Notes: generated by a model not told the origin, from the letters alone. Numbered from the stretch's first letter, positions 18,589 through 28,434 are shown. The stretch is 64,000 nucleotides of DNA from DATDPM01 sp963841995 (GCA_963841995.1 CAWJEX010000012.1:62001-126000), one strand, 5' to 3'. Made by a program: numbers and translations.

Positions 18589-19212
18589 CTATCCGCTGCT
18601 GCCGGCGGAATCGCCATGCGCCGTCTTCTCGCGCAATGCGTCGATCAAGCCGGAAACCTTGCCGTCGTGTTGCAGGATCTCACTGGCGAATTGATCGCGG
18701 TAGCTGATGATCAGGCTGACGCCCTCGATCTTGATATCTTCGATTTTCTGCTTCCCGTCGACGAAGCCGACCGTCCAGCTGATCTTGGTTGTCGCGCCGT
18801 CGGATTGGTCGACGGTCGAGGCAACCACGACGGCGCCTTCGGCGGCCGGCTGATTGCCGGTGACCTTGAATGTCTCACCGGAATAGTGGCGGAATTTATT
18901 GGCGTAAACTTCCACGATGTAGTCTTCGAAGACCTTCAAATATTCGGCCTTTTCCTGATCGGTCGCTCGCGGCCAGAATCGGCCTAAAGCACTCCGGCCA
19001 ATGGCAGGAATATCGAAACCTTCGTCGAATAATGCGCGAAAACGCTTGAACAGGTCATCATCGCTCAAATTCGGCTCCGTGAGTTGCGCAATCGCGCGAT
19101 GGCCGTATTCATCGATGAATGCAGAGGCATCTTGGGTTGGGTCCGCACTCGCCGGGTTGGCGAAGAAGAGCAGGGCCAAGGCAATGGCGGGGATTATGCG
19201 CCGTACAGTCAT
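18589..19212 (-). CDS. mlaC: MlaC/Ttg2D-type phospholipid-binding periplasmic protein
   Basis: 207 aa with signal peptide MTVRRIIPAIALALLFFANPASA and the MlaC fold pattern: RFRALFDEGFDIPAIGRSALG, FWPRATDQEKAEYLKVFEDY, VEVYANKFRHYSGE and a C-terminal SYRDQFASEILQHDGKVSGLIDALREK. In E. coli MlaC shuttles phospholipids between the outer-membrane MlaA complex and the MlaFEDB ABC transporter. Here it is a lone gene, convergent with the preceding hypothetical and divergent from the phospholipid-repair operon. The related theme may be functional. Confidence 0.9.
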   Translation of the reverse strand: MTVRRIIPAIALALLFFANPASADPTQDASAFIDEYGHRAIAQLTEPNLSDDDLFKRFRALFDEGFDIPAIGRSALGRFWPRATDQEKAEYLKVFEDYIVEVYANKFRHYSGETFKVTGNQPAAEGAVVVASTVDQSDGATTKISWTVGFVDGKQKIEDIKIEGVSLIISYRDQFASEILQHDGKVSGLIDALREKTAHGDSAGSSG

Positions 19213-19525
19213 TTGAATACCGCTCCATCACATCGATGCGTCGCCTGCGGGCCGCTCGGTCCGGTGTATTAATGCCGGGACCATGGCAAGGGCCGACAGA
19301 GTAAGGGAACGGCATTGTTCAATCAATGGGTTCCGACGTGACCGCGATGCGGCGAAAACACGAGGCTTCTGAGGAGATTCCGAAGCGAAATGCCGCGCCA
19401 AATCGTGCGGCACGCACGGACGGTTGAGCGAAAAGTGGATCGGCGCCCCTTCCGCCTGCCGGGGCGAGCGTGAAGGGTTCTAATGTATTGAATATTCCGA
19501 GAAAAATATTCCTATGAGATCGGGT

Positions 19526-19554
19526 TTGACAGCCGGTCATGCATTGGGTAATAA
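19526..19554 (+). promoter_or_regulatory. Sigma-70 type promoter of the tetR-aas-lipase operon
   Basis: -35 TTGACA (19526-19531), 17-bp spacer, -10 TAATAA (19549-19554). The predicted start of transcription falls inside the palindromic operator just downstream. Confidence 0.78.
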
Positions 19555-19555
19555 G

Positions 19556-19573
19556 TGAGTGAGCGTTCACTCA
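19556..19573. promoter_or_regulatory. TetR-type operator
   Basis: A perfect inverted repeat, TGAGTGA - gcgt - TCACTCA, lies immediately after the -10 box and about 20 bp before the tetR start codon. Size, symmetry and half-site sequence (TGAnTGA/TCAnTCA) match operators of many TetR-family regulators of fatty-acid or lipid genes. Binding here would block transcription initiation, so autorepression of the whole operon is expected. Confidence 0.75.
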
Positions 19574-19593
19574 TACCTTAAGTCACCGGCCCC

Positions 19594-20202
19594 GTGAAAG
19601 ACGTTACGAGCACAAAATCCAAAATCCAAACGACGGCCCTTCGCCTCTTCGTCGAAAAGGGCATTAACGAGGCGACAATTCGCGATTTGGCGCGGGAAGC
19701 CGGGATCGCCGAAGGCACGATCTATCGCCATTATGTTTCGAAAGAGGAGTTGGTCTCCGACCTATTCGAGCTAAATTATTTCGCTTATGGCCGGCGTCTC
19801 AATGAATTGCAGGAGAAGGAGAGCGGCTTCCGCGCCAAGCTTCGGGTGATGATCGCCGATATTTGCCGACTCTTCGACACCGATCCCACCATGTTCCGTT
19901 TCCTGCTGCTGGTACAGCATCAGGCTCTGCCCACTCTGCCAAAGAGTCCGGAAAGTCCCGTGGACGTGTTGCGCAAGGTCGTGGCCGAAGCCGTCAAATT
20001 CCGGGAACTGAGGATCAAGAACGCCGATCTCGCCACGGCGATCGTTCTCGGCATCGTCCTTCAACCGGCGACTTTTGCGATTTATGAAAGATTGTCCGGC
20101 TCCCTATCGCGTCACGCCACGGCGATTACGGAAGCCTGTTTGCGCGCTCTTCAAGCCGAAGGAAGGTATGATCGGAGACAGCAAACGAGGGGATCCGAAT
20201 GA
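19594..20202 (+). CDS. TetR/AcrR family transcriptional regulator
   Basis: 202 aa starting at GTG 19594. The N-terminal TetR helix-turn-helix is clear: TTALRLFVEKGINEATIRDL, AREAGIAEGTIYRHYVSKEEL. The C-terminal ligand domain is helical and unassigned. Its stop overlaps the start of the Aas-like fusion (ATGA). With the palindromic operator upstream it is very likely an autoregulatory repressor of this operon; the effector may be a fatty acid or acyl-CoA (inference from the partner genes). Confidence 0.9.
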   Translation: MKDVTSTKSKIQTTALRLFVEKGINEATIRDLAREAGIAEGTIYRHYVSKEELVSDLFELNYFAYGRRLNELQEKESGFRAKLRVMIADICRLFDTDPTMFRFLLLVQHQALPTLPKSPESPVDVLRKVVAEAVKFRELRIKNADLATAIVLGIVLQPATFAIYERLSGSLSRHATAITEACLRALQAEGRYDRRQQTRGSE

Positions 20203-23200
20203 CCGATAGGGGCGTTTTTGATCTTTTGCGCCGCAGGCGGTTCCTGCCGCTGTTCGTCGCTCAGTTTTTGGGTGCGGCCAACGACAATCTGTTCAAGAGC
20301 GCGATGGCGATCTTGATCATTTACCGCATTGGCGATGTTGGCTTTGCGAGAGCGGATGTGCTCACGAATATCGGCACGGGACTTTTCATGCTCCCCTATT
20401 TCCTATTCTCGGTAACGGCCGGCGAGATGGCCGACCACTTCGAGAAATCCCATCTCATGAAGCTGGTCAAATTTGCCGAGATTGTGATCGTGGCCCTCGG
20501 CGGGCTGGGACTCTATCTCGGCAATGTGCCGATTCTGCTGGGCGCGTTATTCTTGCTTGGTGCCCAAGCCACCTTCTTCGGGCCGCTCAAATATTCGGTG
20601 CTGCCGGAGTACCTCAACAAAAACGAACTTATCGGCGGCAATGGGCTGATCGAAGGCGGCACTTTCCTCGCCATTCTGATCGGAACAATCGTAGCCGGCC
20701 TGCTGATTCTGACCGGTCACGGCATCACCGCGGTGACGGCGCTCATGCTGGCGCTTGCCGCCGGCGGCTTCGTCGCAGCCTTGTGTCTTCCGATGGCCCA
20801 CGCCGGCGATCGCGCGGTGCGCCTCCGCGCCAATTTATTGGCTGGCACGCTGGACGTGCTCGGCACGATCCGCAAGCGCCGCGACGTTTTTCTCTCGGTC
20901 CTCGGCATTTCGTGGTTCTGGGCGATGGGTGCCACCTTTCTCACCCAATTCCCGGCCTACGCCAAAGATACGCTCGGCGCGGACGAACATGTGGTTACGC
21001 TAATGCTGGCCATGTTTTCGATCGGCATCGGCGTTGGCTCGGTTCTTTGTGCGAGGCTCCTCAAAGGCGAGATCTCGGCGCGGCATGTGCCCTTCGCCGC
21101 CCTCGGCATGGCCGCATTCTCCCTTGACCTGTTCCTGGCCAGCCGGAATTTGTACCCGGCGGGCGCGCTCGCCGGCATGATGGAATTCATCGCCAAGCCG
21201 GTCGCGTGGCGCATTCTCTTCGATCTGCTCATGATCGCCGGCTTCGGCGGCCTCTATACGGTTCCGCTCTATGCGATCTTGCAAAGCCGGACCGAGGAAT
21301 CGGAACGGGCGCGGGCGGTTGCCGCCAACAATATCATGAACGCCTTTTTCATGGTGGCGGCGGCCATTGCCGCGGCGATCATGATTCGCGCCGGCTTCGG
21401 CACCATTCACATCTTCCTTACGCTTGGAGTTCTGAACGCGGTTGTCGCGTTTTACATTTGCGGGCTATTGCCGGATGAGGTCTTGCGTGGCGTGGTCACG
21501 TCGGCACTGCGATTCGCTTATCGCGTCGAAGTGAGGGGATTGGAGAATCTTAGATCGGCCGGCGAACGAGTCGTGGTTGTGGCCAACCATGTCTCCTTCT
21601 TGGATGCCCTGTTGGTTGCGGCTTTCATCCCGGATCGGCCGGTTTTTGCGATCAACACGTTCATGGCACGAAAATGGTGGGTGCGGCCGTTCCTCGGCTT
21701 GGTCGAGGCGTTTCCGCTCGATCCGACGAATCCGATGTCGGTTCGGTCGTTAACGCGGCGGGTCCGGGAGGGTCGGGTTTGCGTCATTTTCCCGGAAGGC
21801 CGGCTCACTAGGACTGGCGCCCTGATGAAAATTTACGAGGGACCGGGGATGGTCGCCGACCGCTCCGATGCGGCGGTTGTGCCGCTTCGCATTGATGGCG
21901 CCCAATACACGCCTTTCTCGAAGATGAAGGGCAAGGTACGGCTGCGCTGGTTTCCGAAAATCACGATGACGATCCTCCCGCCGCGCCGCTTCGACGTGCC
22001 CAAAACCTTGGTCGGCCGCAAGCGCCGGCAACGGGCCGGGGTGGCGCTTTATGACGTGATGTCGACCATGGTCTTCGAAACCGGCAATCGCGAGCGCACC
22101 CTGTTCCAGGCCTTTCTCGATGCGCGCCACATTCACGGCGGCGAGGCCGCGGTGGTCGAAGACATCGAGCGCAAGCCGATCAGTTACGACCGCTTGACCG
22201 GGCTCAGCCTGGGTTTGGGACGTTACCTGGCGCGGCAGACGAAGACCGGCGAGTTCGTGGGCGTCATGTTGCCGAATACCGTGGCAACAGTGACGACTTT
22301 TCTGGCGCTCCACGCCTATGGCCGGGTTCCCGCCCTGATCAATTACACGACCGGCGCCAGCAATGTGGCGGCGGGCTGCAAGGCGGCTTGTGTTACCAAG
22401 ATCGTGACCTCGCAGCGCTTCGTCGAGCAAGCGCGATTGACGGGTTTGGTCGAAAGCCTTGAGCGTGACGCCGAAATTCTGTGGCTCGAAGACATCAAGG
22501 GGAAGATTTCTTTCCTTGACAAGCTTCACGCCATGCTGCGCCGGCCATTTGCCGCGGCCTTCCATCGCCGCCGCCGGATCAGCCCGCATTCCCCGGCCAT
22601 CGTGCTGTTCACCTCCGGTTCCGAAGGTACGCCGAAAGGGGTGGCACTCAGCCATGCGAACATTCTGGCGAATTGCCTGCAGCTGGGTGCCCGCATCGAT
22701 TTCAATGCCGCCGACACCGTGTTCAACGCCTTGCCGCTGTTCCATTCGTTTGGTCTCACGGGCGGCTTGCTGTTGCCGATCGTGTCCGGGGTAAAGACCT
22801 TCCTCTATCCGTCGCCGCTGCATTATCGAATCGTGCCGGAGCTCGTCTACGATACCAACGCCACGATCTTTTTTGGCACTAACACCTTCCTTGCCGGGTA
22901 TGCGCGGCAAGCGAACGCCTATGATTTTTACAGTGTCCGCTACATCTTCGCCGGCGCTGAAAAGGTGGAGGAAAAAACCCGGCAGGTCTTCGCCGAAAAA
23001 TTCGGATTGCGCATTCTGGAAGGCTACGGGATCACCGAGACCGCACCGGTCATCGCCTGCAACACGCCGATGCATTATCGAGCCGGTACGGTCGGCCGAT
23101 TCCTGCCTGGCGTCGAATCACGGCTTGAACCGATTGCCGGTGTAACCGAGGGCAGCCAGCTTTTCGTCAAGGGACCGAATGTGATGCTGGGATATCTCCG

Positions 23201-23615
23201 CGCCGAACGGCCGGGCGTTCTCGAGCCGGCGCCAGAAGGTTGGCACGACACCGGCGACATTGTCAGCATTGACGAGGACGGCTACATCCGAATCGTTGGC
23301 CGGGCCAAGCGTTTTGCCAAGATCGCCGGGGAGATGGTATCGCTCGCCCGCGTCGAAGCCGAGACTGCGGCCCTGTGGCCAGAAAACCAACACGCGGTCA
23401 TCGCAATTCCCGATGAACGGAAAGGCGAACAGCTTATTCTCGTGACTAGCGCGCCGCAGGCAACACGCGATGAGTTGCTCGCCGCGTTTCGGAGCCGCGG
23501 CTTGGCTGAGCTTCTGGTTCCGCGGAAGATCATCGCCGTTCAGCGCCTGCCGTTGCTCGGTTCGGGCAAGGTGGATTATCCGGCGGTCATGAAGATGGCC
23601 TTGGGAGGCTCTTGA
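20199..23615 (+). CDS. aas: LplT-PlsC-acyl ligase fusion (Aas-like lysophospholipid transporter/acyltransferase/acyl-ACP synthetase)
   Basis: 1138 aa, three modules in one chain. Residues about 10-415 are an MFS/LplT-like transporter (FLGAANDNLFKSAMAILI, GPLKYSVLPEYL). About 430-640 is a PlsC acyltransferase with HX4D in ANHVSFLDAL and FPEGRLTRTGAL. About 650-1135 is an AMP-binding ligase with LFTSGSEGTPKGVALSH, EGYGITETAPVIAC and HDTGDIVSIDEDGYI. E. coli splits this into LplT and Aas, which import lysophospholipids flipped from the periplasm and re-acylate them in the inner membrane. The gene sits between its regulator and a lipase. Confidence 0.93.
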   Translation: MTDRGVFDLLRRRRFLPLFVAQFLGAANDNLFKSAMAILIIYRIGDVGFARADVLTNIGTGLFMLPYFLFSVTAGEMADHFEKSHLMKLVKFAEIVIVALGGLGLYLGNVPILLGALFLLGAQATFFGPLKYSVLPEYLNKNELIGGNGLIEGGTFLAILIGTIVAGLLILTGHGITAVTALMLALAAGGFVAALCLPMAHAGDRAVRLRANLLAGTLDVLGTIRKRRDVFLSVLGISWFWAMGATFLTQFPAYAKDTLGADEHVVTLMLAMFSIGIGVGSVLCARLLKGEISARHVPFAALGMAAFSLDLFLASRNLYPAGALAGMMEFIAKPVAWRILFDLLMIAGFGGLYTVPLYAILQSRTEESERARAVAANNIMNAFFMVAAAIAAAIMIRAGFGTIHIFLTLGVLNAVVAFYICGLLPDEVLRGVVTSALRFAYRVEVRGLENLRSAGERVVVVANHVSFLDALLVAAFIPDRPVFAINTFMARKWWVRPFLGLVEAFPLDPTNPMSVRSLTRRVREGRVCVIFPEGRLTRTGALMKIYEGPGMVADRSDAAVVPLRIDGAQYTPFSKMKGKVRLRWFPKITMTILPPRRFDVPKTLVGRKRRQRAGVALYDVMSTMVFETGNRERTLFQAFLDARHIHGGEAAVVEDIERKPISYDRLTGLSLGLGRYLARQTKTGEFVGVMLPNTVATVTTFLALHAYGRVPALINYTTGASNVAAGCKAACVTKIVTSQRFVEQARLTGLVESLERDAEILWLEDIKGKISFLDKLHAMLRRPFAAAFHRRRRISPHSPAIVLFTSGSEGTPKGVALSHANILANCLQLGARIDFNAADTVFNALPLFHSFGLTGGLLLPIVSGVKTFLYPSPLHYRIVPELVYDTNATIFFGTNTFLAGYARQANAYDFYSVRYIFAGAEKVEEKTRQVFAEKFGLRILEGYGITETAPVIACNTPMHYRAGTVGRFLPGVESRLEPIAGVTEGSQLFVKGPNVMLGYLRAERPGVLEPAPEGWHDTGDIVSIDEDGYIRIVGRAKRFAKIAGEMVSLARVEAETAALWPENQHAVIAIPDERKGEQLILVTSAPQATRDELLAAFRSRGLAELLVPRKIIAVQRLPLLGSGKVDYPAVMKMALGGS

Positions 23616-24358
23616 TGACATCCGATCAATTGAATAGCGGTGGAAAAATGCGGGACCCAATCACCCTACTCGATCGTATCTTCGATCGGAGCGGCGCTGT
23701 TCCGCGACCCGCTCCCCAGCAACTTTTGCGCGAGATCGAATCCTTCGTCGCCTATCACCCGGCTCCGCCCGACGCCGCGGACATGCCGAGCGGCAAGGGG
23801 CATGTGGTGCTGGTGGTTCCGGCATTCTTCACGACGGATGCCTTCACGTGGCCGTTGCGGCGATTCCTGTCGCGTTGCGGCTACCGGGCTTTCGGTTGGG
23901 ATCTCGGCGTCAATTGGGGCCCGACGCCCTATCTGATTTCGGGCTTGAGGCGCCGACTCGATGAATTATGCGCAATCGAGGGCGGACCGATCAACGTGGT
24001 CGGCGTTAGCCTCGGCGGCGTGCTGGCGCGCGATCTCGTCTATGACCGGCCCAATGACATCGGCCATTTGGTCACGCTGGTCAGCCCCTTCCGCTTGCCG
24101 ACGGCGAGCACCTTGGAGCCGGTAGTGTGGGCCTGCGCGCCATTTTACAGCGCCGCGATCGACCCGGAGCGGTTGTCGACGCCGTTGCCAATTCCCGGGA
24201 CCGCCATTTATACCCGCGAGGACGGGTTGGTGGCGTGGCAGAGCTGCTGTCCCGATGAGCCGAATTCGATCGCGATCGAAGTGAGCGGCCCTCACGTGGC
24301 GATTTGCCGAAACCCGGATGTGATGCGAATTGTCGCGGAGCGGCTGGCTGCCGAATGA
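23615..24358 (+). CDS. Alpha/beta-hydrolase (lipase/esterase-like)
   Basis: 247 aa starting at ATG 23615, overlapping the previous stop by one base (TGATG) with ggagg just upstream. The strand VVLVVPAFFTTDAFTWPLRR, nucleophile elbow INVVGVSLGGVLARDLVY (GxSxG) and a C-terminal HVAICRNPDV with the likely catalytic His are visible. No signal peptide. In an operon with a lysophospholipid re-acylating enzyme, it could release fatty acids or make the lysolipid, but its substrate is inference only. Confidence 0.85.
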   Translation: MTSDQLNSGGKMRDPITLLDRIFDRSGAVPRPAPQQLLREIESFVAYHPAPPDAADMPSGKGHVVLVVPAFFTTDAFTWPLRRFLSRCGYRAFGWDLGVNWGPTPYLISGLRRRLDELCAIEGGPINVVGVSLGGVLARDLVYDRPNDIGHLVTLVSPFRLPTASTLEPVVWACAPFYSAAIDPERLSTPLPIPGTAIYTREDGLVAWQSCCPDEPNSIAIEVSGPHVAICRNPDVMRIVAERLAAE

Positions 24359-24379
24359 CCCCGGGCAATCGCTGACCGA

Positions 24380-25063
24380 TCATTCGGCAACCCGCAGACG
24401 ATACCCGATGCCCAATTCGGTAAGGATGAGTTGCGGCTCGGAAGGATCGTCTTCCAGCTTTTGCCGCAGTTGATTGACGTAGACCCGCAAGTAGGCGGTG
24501 TCTTCGACATGAGCCGGGCCCCAAACCGCTTTGAGGATCTGGCTGTGGGTCAGCACGTGGTCCGCCGATGACGCGAGAAATTTCAGAAGTTCGAATTCGC
24601 GCTTCGAGAGATGAATCTCTTCGCCGTTGCGGGTCACGATGCGGCGGGCGAAATCCATCTTGACCGTGCCGGCCTGCACCACCTGGTTGGCCTTTTCGGC
24701 CGCCGACCGCCGCCTCATCGCAGCGCGGAGCCGGGCCATAAGCTCGCCGATGCCGAAAGGCTTGACCACGTAGTCGGTGGCGCCACGGTCCAGCGCCTCA
24801 ACCTTGTCGGCCTCGCTGGCGCGGACCGAAAGCACGAGGATCGGCATGTCGCCCAGTTCCCGGATGGCGCTGATCGCTTCTTGCCCGTCCATATCGGGAA
24901 GACCGAGATCGAGGATGACGACATCGGGCTTCTGAAGACGCGCGGCTTCGATGCCGTCCTTGGCATTCGCCGCTTCGGCGACGTCATAGCCGTTCGCACC
25001 CAAGCTGATACGCAGGAATTTGCGGATCTGCGGCTCGTCGTCGACGACCAGGATGCGCGGCAC
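24380..25063 (-). CDS. kdpE: KdpE response regulator
   Basis: 227 aa OmpR/PhoB-type regulator. The receiver domain (MPRILVVDDEPQIRKFLRIS; phospho-acceptor Asp in PDVVILDLGLPDMDG; Lys in DYVVKPFGIGEL) is followed by a winged helix (HLSKREFELLKFLASS, YLRVYVNQLRQKLE). It lies 22 bp after kdpD and is the last gene of the kdp operon. In enterobacteria KdpE binds a T-rich site before kdpFABC when potassium is low or osmolarity is high. Confidence 0.96.
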   Translation of the reverse strand: MPRILVVDDEPQIRKFLRISLGANGYDVAEAANAKDGIEAARLQKPDVVILDLGLPDMDGQEAISAIRELGDMPILVLSVRASEADKVEALDRGATDYVVKPFGIGELMARLRAAMRRRSAAEKANQVVQAGTVKMDFARRIVTRNGEEIHLSKREFELLKFLASSADHVLTHSQILKAVWGPAHVEDTAYLRVYVNQLRQKLEDDPSEPQLILTELGIGYRLRVAE

Positions 25064-25085
25064 CGGCTTTCTCCTAGAGCATGCC

Positions 25086-27791
25086 CTAAGCGTCCGCCGA
25101 TTCGGCGGTGGCTACGATCGGTTCGGCAGGTGCGGGCAGGGTCATCACAATACAGGTGCCGGTGCCATGCAAGCCGGCCTCGGCCTTGATGCCGCCGCCA
25201 TGGGCTTCGACAATGCCGCGGCAGATCGACAAGCCAAGGCCGGTGCCGGCGGCGGTCTTGTCGGACAATTCGGCGCGGTAGAACATGTCGAAGACCCGTG
25301 TGCGATCCGCTACGGGAATGCCCGGGCCTTGATCGCAAACCTCGATCAGGGCTTGTCCGCGTCGGCCCCGGCCCCAAACGGTAATGGTGGTATCGGGCGG
25401 GGAATATTTGCGGGCATTGTCGATCAAATTGAAGAAGACCTGCTCCATGAGCACCGGATCGACTCGAATTAACGGCATCGTCGAATCGATGTCGATGCGA
25501 ATCTTGTGATGTTCAAGAAGACGCTGGGACCGTTCGACCGCGGCGCGAATGATATCACGGAGATCGACCCAATCGGCTTTCGGTTTGAGCGCGCCGGAGC
25601 CCAGCTTGGTCATGTCGAGAAGATTCTGGACGAAGCGATTGAGCCGCTCGGCTTCGTCCTGGATGGTCTGGGTCAGTTCTTGACGCGACTTGGGCGGCAG
25701 GCTCGCATCGTAATTGATCAACGTCGTGGCGGCACCCAGGATAGAGACAAGAGGCGTCCGAAGATCGTGCGAAACCGACGACAGCAAGGCGGAGCGCAGT
25801 CGGTCGGTCTCCGTGGTCAGCCGCGCCTTTTCCACATCCGCCGCCATGGTGGTGCGTTCGATGGCCACCGCCGCTTGATCGGAGAGCGTTTCCAGCAAGC
25901 GGCTCTCTTCAGGCGTGAGCAAGCCTTGGCCTTGCATTTGGACGCCCAAGACACCGACAGGGCCGCGCGCGGTGCGAAGCGGGAGGAACAGCCAGTCGGC
26001 CGTGGGCAGCGTGGTGGAGCCGCGGCCGGCCGGCTTGCCATTGGCCCAGGCCCAATCGGCAGCGGCCGAATCCCGTTCCTCGATCTTGTCCTCAGGCGGA
26101 TAGCCGGCGGCAATCGAAAGCCGGCCCTCATGGGGCAACAGAACGAGCGACCCGCCGCGGATGGTCGCGGCAACGTGATGAACGACGGCCCACAGCACGT
26201 CTTCTTGATTGAGTGCGGCGGCGATCTTGCGGCTGAACTCGTAGAGATTTTCCGTGCGCCGGGCCGAAAGCTTTGCCGCCTCGACTTGCAGCCTGACACG
26301 GCTCGCCAGATTGCTGACGATCATGGCGGCAGCGAGGAACAAGACGATCGTGAGGAGATAACGTGCATCGGAAACGGCAAATTGGAATCGCGGCTCGATG
26401 AAAAAAAAGTCGTACGCCATAAATCCGGCGACGGAAGCAAAGATTGCTGGCCCGCGGCCGAGATTCACCGCGATCACCAGCACCATCAGCAAGAAGACGA
26501 CGGAGATGTTGGGAAGCGGCAGCCAGCCGTAAATAAGAAATCCAAAACCGGTGGCAACCGCAACCCCGAACGCGGCCAGAAGGTAAGGAATCCACGCGTA
26601 TCGCTTTGAGGGGGCGGTGATTGGAAGGGCTTGGTCAGGCCGCTCCGCCTCTTCGCCGCTGACCAACAGAACTTCGAAGGCACCGGCCTTTTCGATGATT
26701 TTGCCGGTGACCGTGCCCCCGCGCCACAGCCGCCGCCAAGACGGTTCTTCAAGTCTGCCGACGATGATCTGGGTGCAATTGTGCTCTCGGGCGTAAGCGA
26801 GCAACTCGCCAGTCACGTCCTCGCCTTGCCGGGTGGCGGCTTCACCGCCAAGTTGCTCGGCCAGACGCAAAGCCTGGCTGATGCAATTCTTTTCTTCCTC
26901 GGAGCGCGTGAAATCGCGTGACGTTTCAATGTGAAGAGCGATCCAATCGACGGACCGCCGCTCGGCCAGGCGTTTCGCGGCCCGCACCAGCCGGGAGCCA
27001 AGTCCATCGGCGCCGACGCAAACCAGAATGCGCTCACGCGCCGGCCAAGGACCGGCGATCGCGTGGGTGCGCATGTAATCGAGCATCTGTGCGTCGACGC
27101 GTTCGGCGGCGTGACGCATCGCCAATTCCCGCAAGGCGGTCAGATTGCCGCGTTGAAAGAAGCTCTGAATCGCCCGGCGCGCCTGTTCCGGGACGTAGAC
27201 CTTGCCTTCCTCGAGGCGCTTCAAAAGGTCGTCCGGCGGCAAATCAACGAGTTCGATCTCGTCGGCTTCGGCAAGAACCGAATCCGGCACGGTTTCGCGC
27301 ACCCGAACGCCGGTAATGCGCTCGACGACGTCGTTCAAGCTTTCGAGATGTTGAGTATTTAGCGTGGAATAGACGTCGATGCCGGCGGCCAGGATATCTT
27401 CGACGTCCTGGTAACGCTTCAGGTGACGCCCGCCCGGCACATTGGTGTGGGCGAGCTCGTCGACGAGGACGATTTTGGGACGGCGCGCCAAGATCCCTTC
27501 GAGATCCATCTCCTCGAGCATCTTGCCGCGATAGTCCACGGGTTTGCGGGGTATGGTGTCGAGACCTTCGATCAAACGCTCGGTCTCGCGCCGTCCGTGG
27601 GTTTCGACGAGGCCGACGACGACGTCGATGCCTTCGCGCTTGCGCTCCTGGGCCGCCTCGAGCATGGCGTAGGTTTTGCCAACGCCGGGAGCGGCCCCGA
27701 AAAAGATCTTCAGCCGGCCGCGATTCTCTTTTTGCGCGGCCGCAAGAAGCGCATCGGGATTTGGACGATCGGTTCGATCAACATCGGCCAT
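25086..27791 (-). CDS. kdpD: KdpD sensor histidine kinase
   Basis: 901 aa full-length KdpD. The N-terminal KdpD domain has Walker A GAAPGVGKTYAMLEAA (about 32-47) and LVDELAHTNVPGGRH. A universal-stress-like domain (ILVCVGADGLGSRLVRAAKR) follows, then four membrane helices about 400-500 (DUF4118), a GAF domain, HisKA with SVSHDLRTPLVSILG (about 670) and HATPase (NLIDNARKYSPPD, GTGLGLSICRGI). It senses potassium limitation, with the N-terminal part contributing to ATP and c-di-AMP-type control in other bacteria. It lies 23 bp downstream of kdpC. Confidence 0.97.
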   Translation of the reverse strand: MADVDRTDRPNPDALLAAAQKENRGRLKIFFGAAPGVGKTYAMLEAAQERKREGIDVVVGLVETHGRRETERLIEGLDTIPRKPVDYRGKMLEEMDLEGILARRPKIVLVDELAHTNVPGGRHLKRYQDVEDILAAGIDVYSTLNTQHLESLNDVVERITGVRVRETVPDSVLAEADEIELVDLPPDDLLKRLEEGKVYVPEQARRAIQSFFQRGNLTALRELAMRHAAERVDAQMLDYMRTHAIAGPWPARERILVCVGADGLGSRLVRAAKRLAERRSVDWIALHIETSRDFTRSEEEKNCISQALRLAEQLGGEAATRQGEDVTGELLAYAREHNCTQIIVGRLEEPSWRRLWRGGTVTGKIIEKAGAFEVLLVSGEEAERPDQALPITAPSKRYAWIPYLLAAFGVAVATGFGFLIYGWLPLPNISVVFLLMVLVIAVNLGRGPAIFASVAGFMAYDFFFIEPRFQFAVSDARYLLTIVLFLAAAMIVSNLASRVRLQVEAAKLSARRTENLYEFSRKIAAALNQEDVLWAVVHHVAATIRGGSLVLLPHEGRLSIAAGYPPEDKIEERDSAAADWAWANGKPAGRGSTTLPTADWLFLPLRTARGPVGVLGVQMQGQGLLTPEESRLLETLSDQAAVAIERTTMAADVEKARLTTETDRLRSALLSSVSHDLRTPLVSILGAATTLINYDASLPPKSRQELTQTIQDEAERLNRFVQNLLDMTKLGSGALKPKADWVDLRDIIRAAVERSQRLLEHHKIRIDIDSTMPLIRVDPVLMEQVFFNLIDNARKYSPPDTTITVWGRGRRGQALIEVCDQGPGIPVADRTRVFDMFYRAELSDKTAAGTGLGLSICRGIVEAHGGGIKAEAGLHGTGTCIVMTLPAPAEPIVATAESADA

Positions 27792-27814
27792 AACCTGCCG
27801 ATCTTAGGCCATCC

Positions 27815-28423
27815 TCAATGAGCTGGGAATTGGTCATCCAAAGCTAAATTGAGTTTCAGTACGTTGACCCGCGGCTCACCAAAGATGCCGAGGAACCGGC
27901 CTTGAGTGGACTGGGAAACGAGCTCGCGCAGCTTGTCTTCGCTAATGCCCCGCGCCTTGGCGACCCGGGGCACTTGAAACAGGGCCCCGGCGGGGGTGAT
28001 GTCGGGATCGAGGCCGCTCGCCGATGTCGTCACCAGGTCAACCGGCACCGGCGCCTTGGGATTTTCGGCGGCCAGCGTTGCCGCGTCCCCGGTGACCCGG
28101 TCCACCAGAGCCTTCGAAGTCGGGCCGAGATTGGACGCGACGGAATTGTCCGCGGCGTAGGGCACCGGGACGGTCTTGGTGGGGTCCTTCGGATCCGGTT
28201 CCGTCGTCGCCGAAGGCCGGCCGTGGAAATACTTATCTTGCGTGAAATTCTGCCCGATCAGTTCCGAGCCGATCACCTTGCCATCCTTCGTAATCAGGCT
28301 TCCATTCGCCTGGTCGGGGAAAAGGACTTGGGCGATGCCCGTCATGCCCAGCGGATAAGCGATGCCGCACAGCAGGGTGAAGGCGACGGTCAGAACGATG
28401 GCAGGGCGAAATTCTTTCAGCAT
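27815..28423 (-). CDS. kdpC: Potassium-transporting ATPase subunit C
   Basis: 202 aa from ATG 28423, 11 bp after kdpB. One N-terminal membrane anchor (PAIVLTVAFTLLCGIAYPLG), then the soluble KdpC domain with GSELIGQNFTQDKYFHGRPS and TSASGLDPDITPAGA, both highly conserved. KdpC stabilises the KdpFABC complex at the inner membrane. The longer upstream open frame is discarded because it overlaps kdpB. Confidence 0.96.
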   Translation of the reverse strand: MLKEFRPAIVLTVAFTLLCGIAYPLGMTGIAQVLFPDQANGSLITKDGKVIGSELIGQNFTQDKYFHGRPSATTEPDPKDPTKTVPVPYAADNSVASNLGPTSKALVDRVTGDAATLAAENPKAPVPVDLVTTSASGLDPDITPAGALFQVPRVAKARGISEDKLRELVSQSTQGRFLGIFGEPRVNVLKLNLALDDQFPAH

Positions 28424-28434
28424 GGGGATTCTCC

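Noticed and set aside
20199..23615. Idea that the 1138-aa protein is two genes fused by assembly error
   Set aside because: The frame is continuous and LplT-PlsC-ligase fusions of this length are known in other proteobacteria; no indel signature at the junction.
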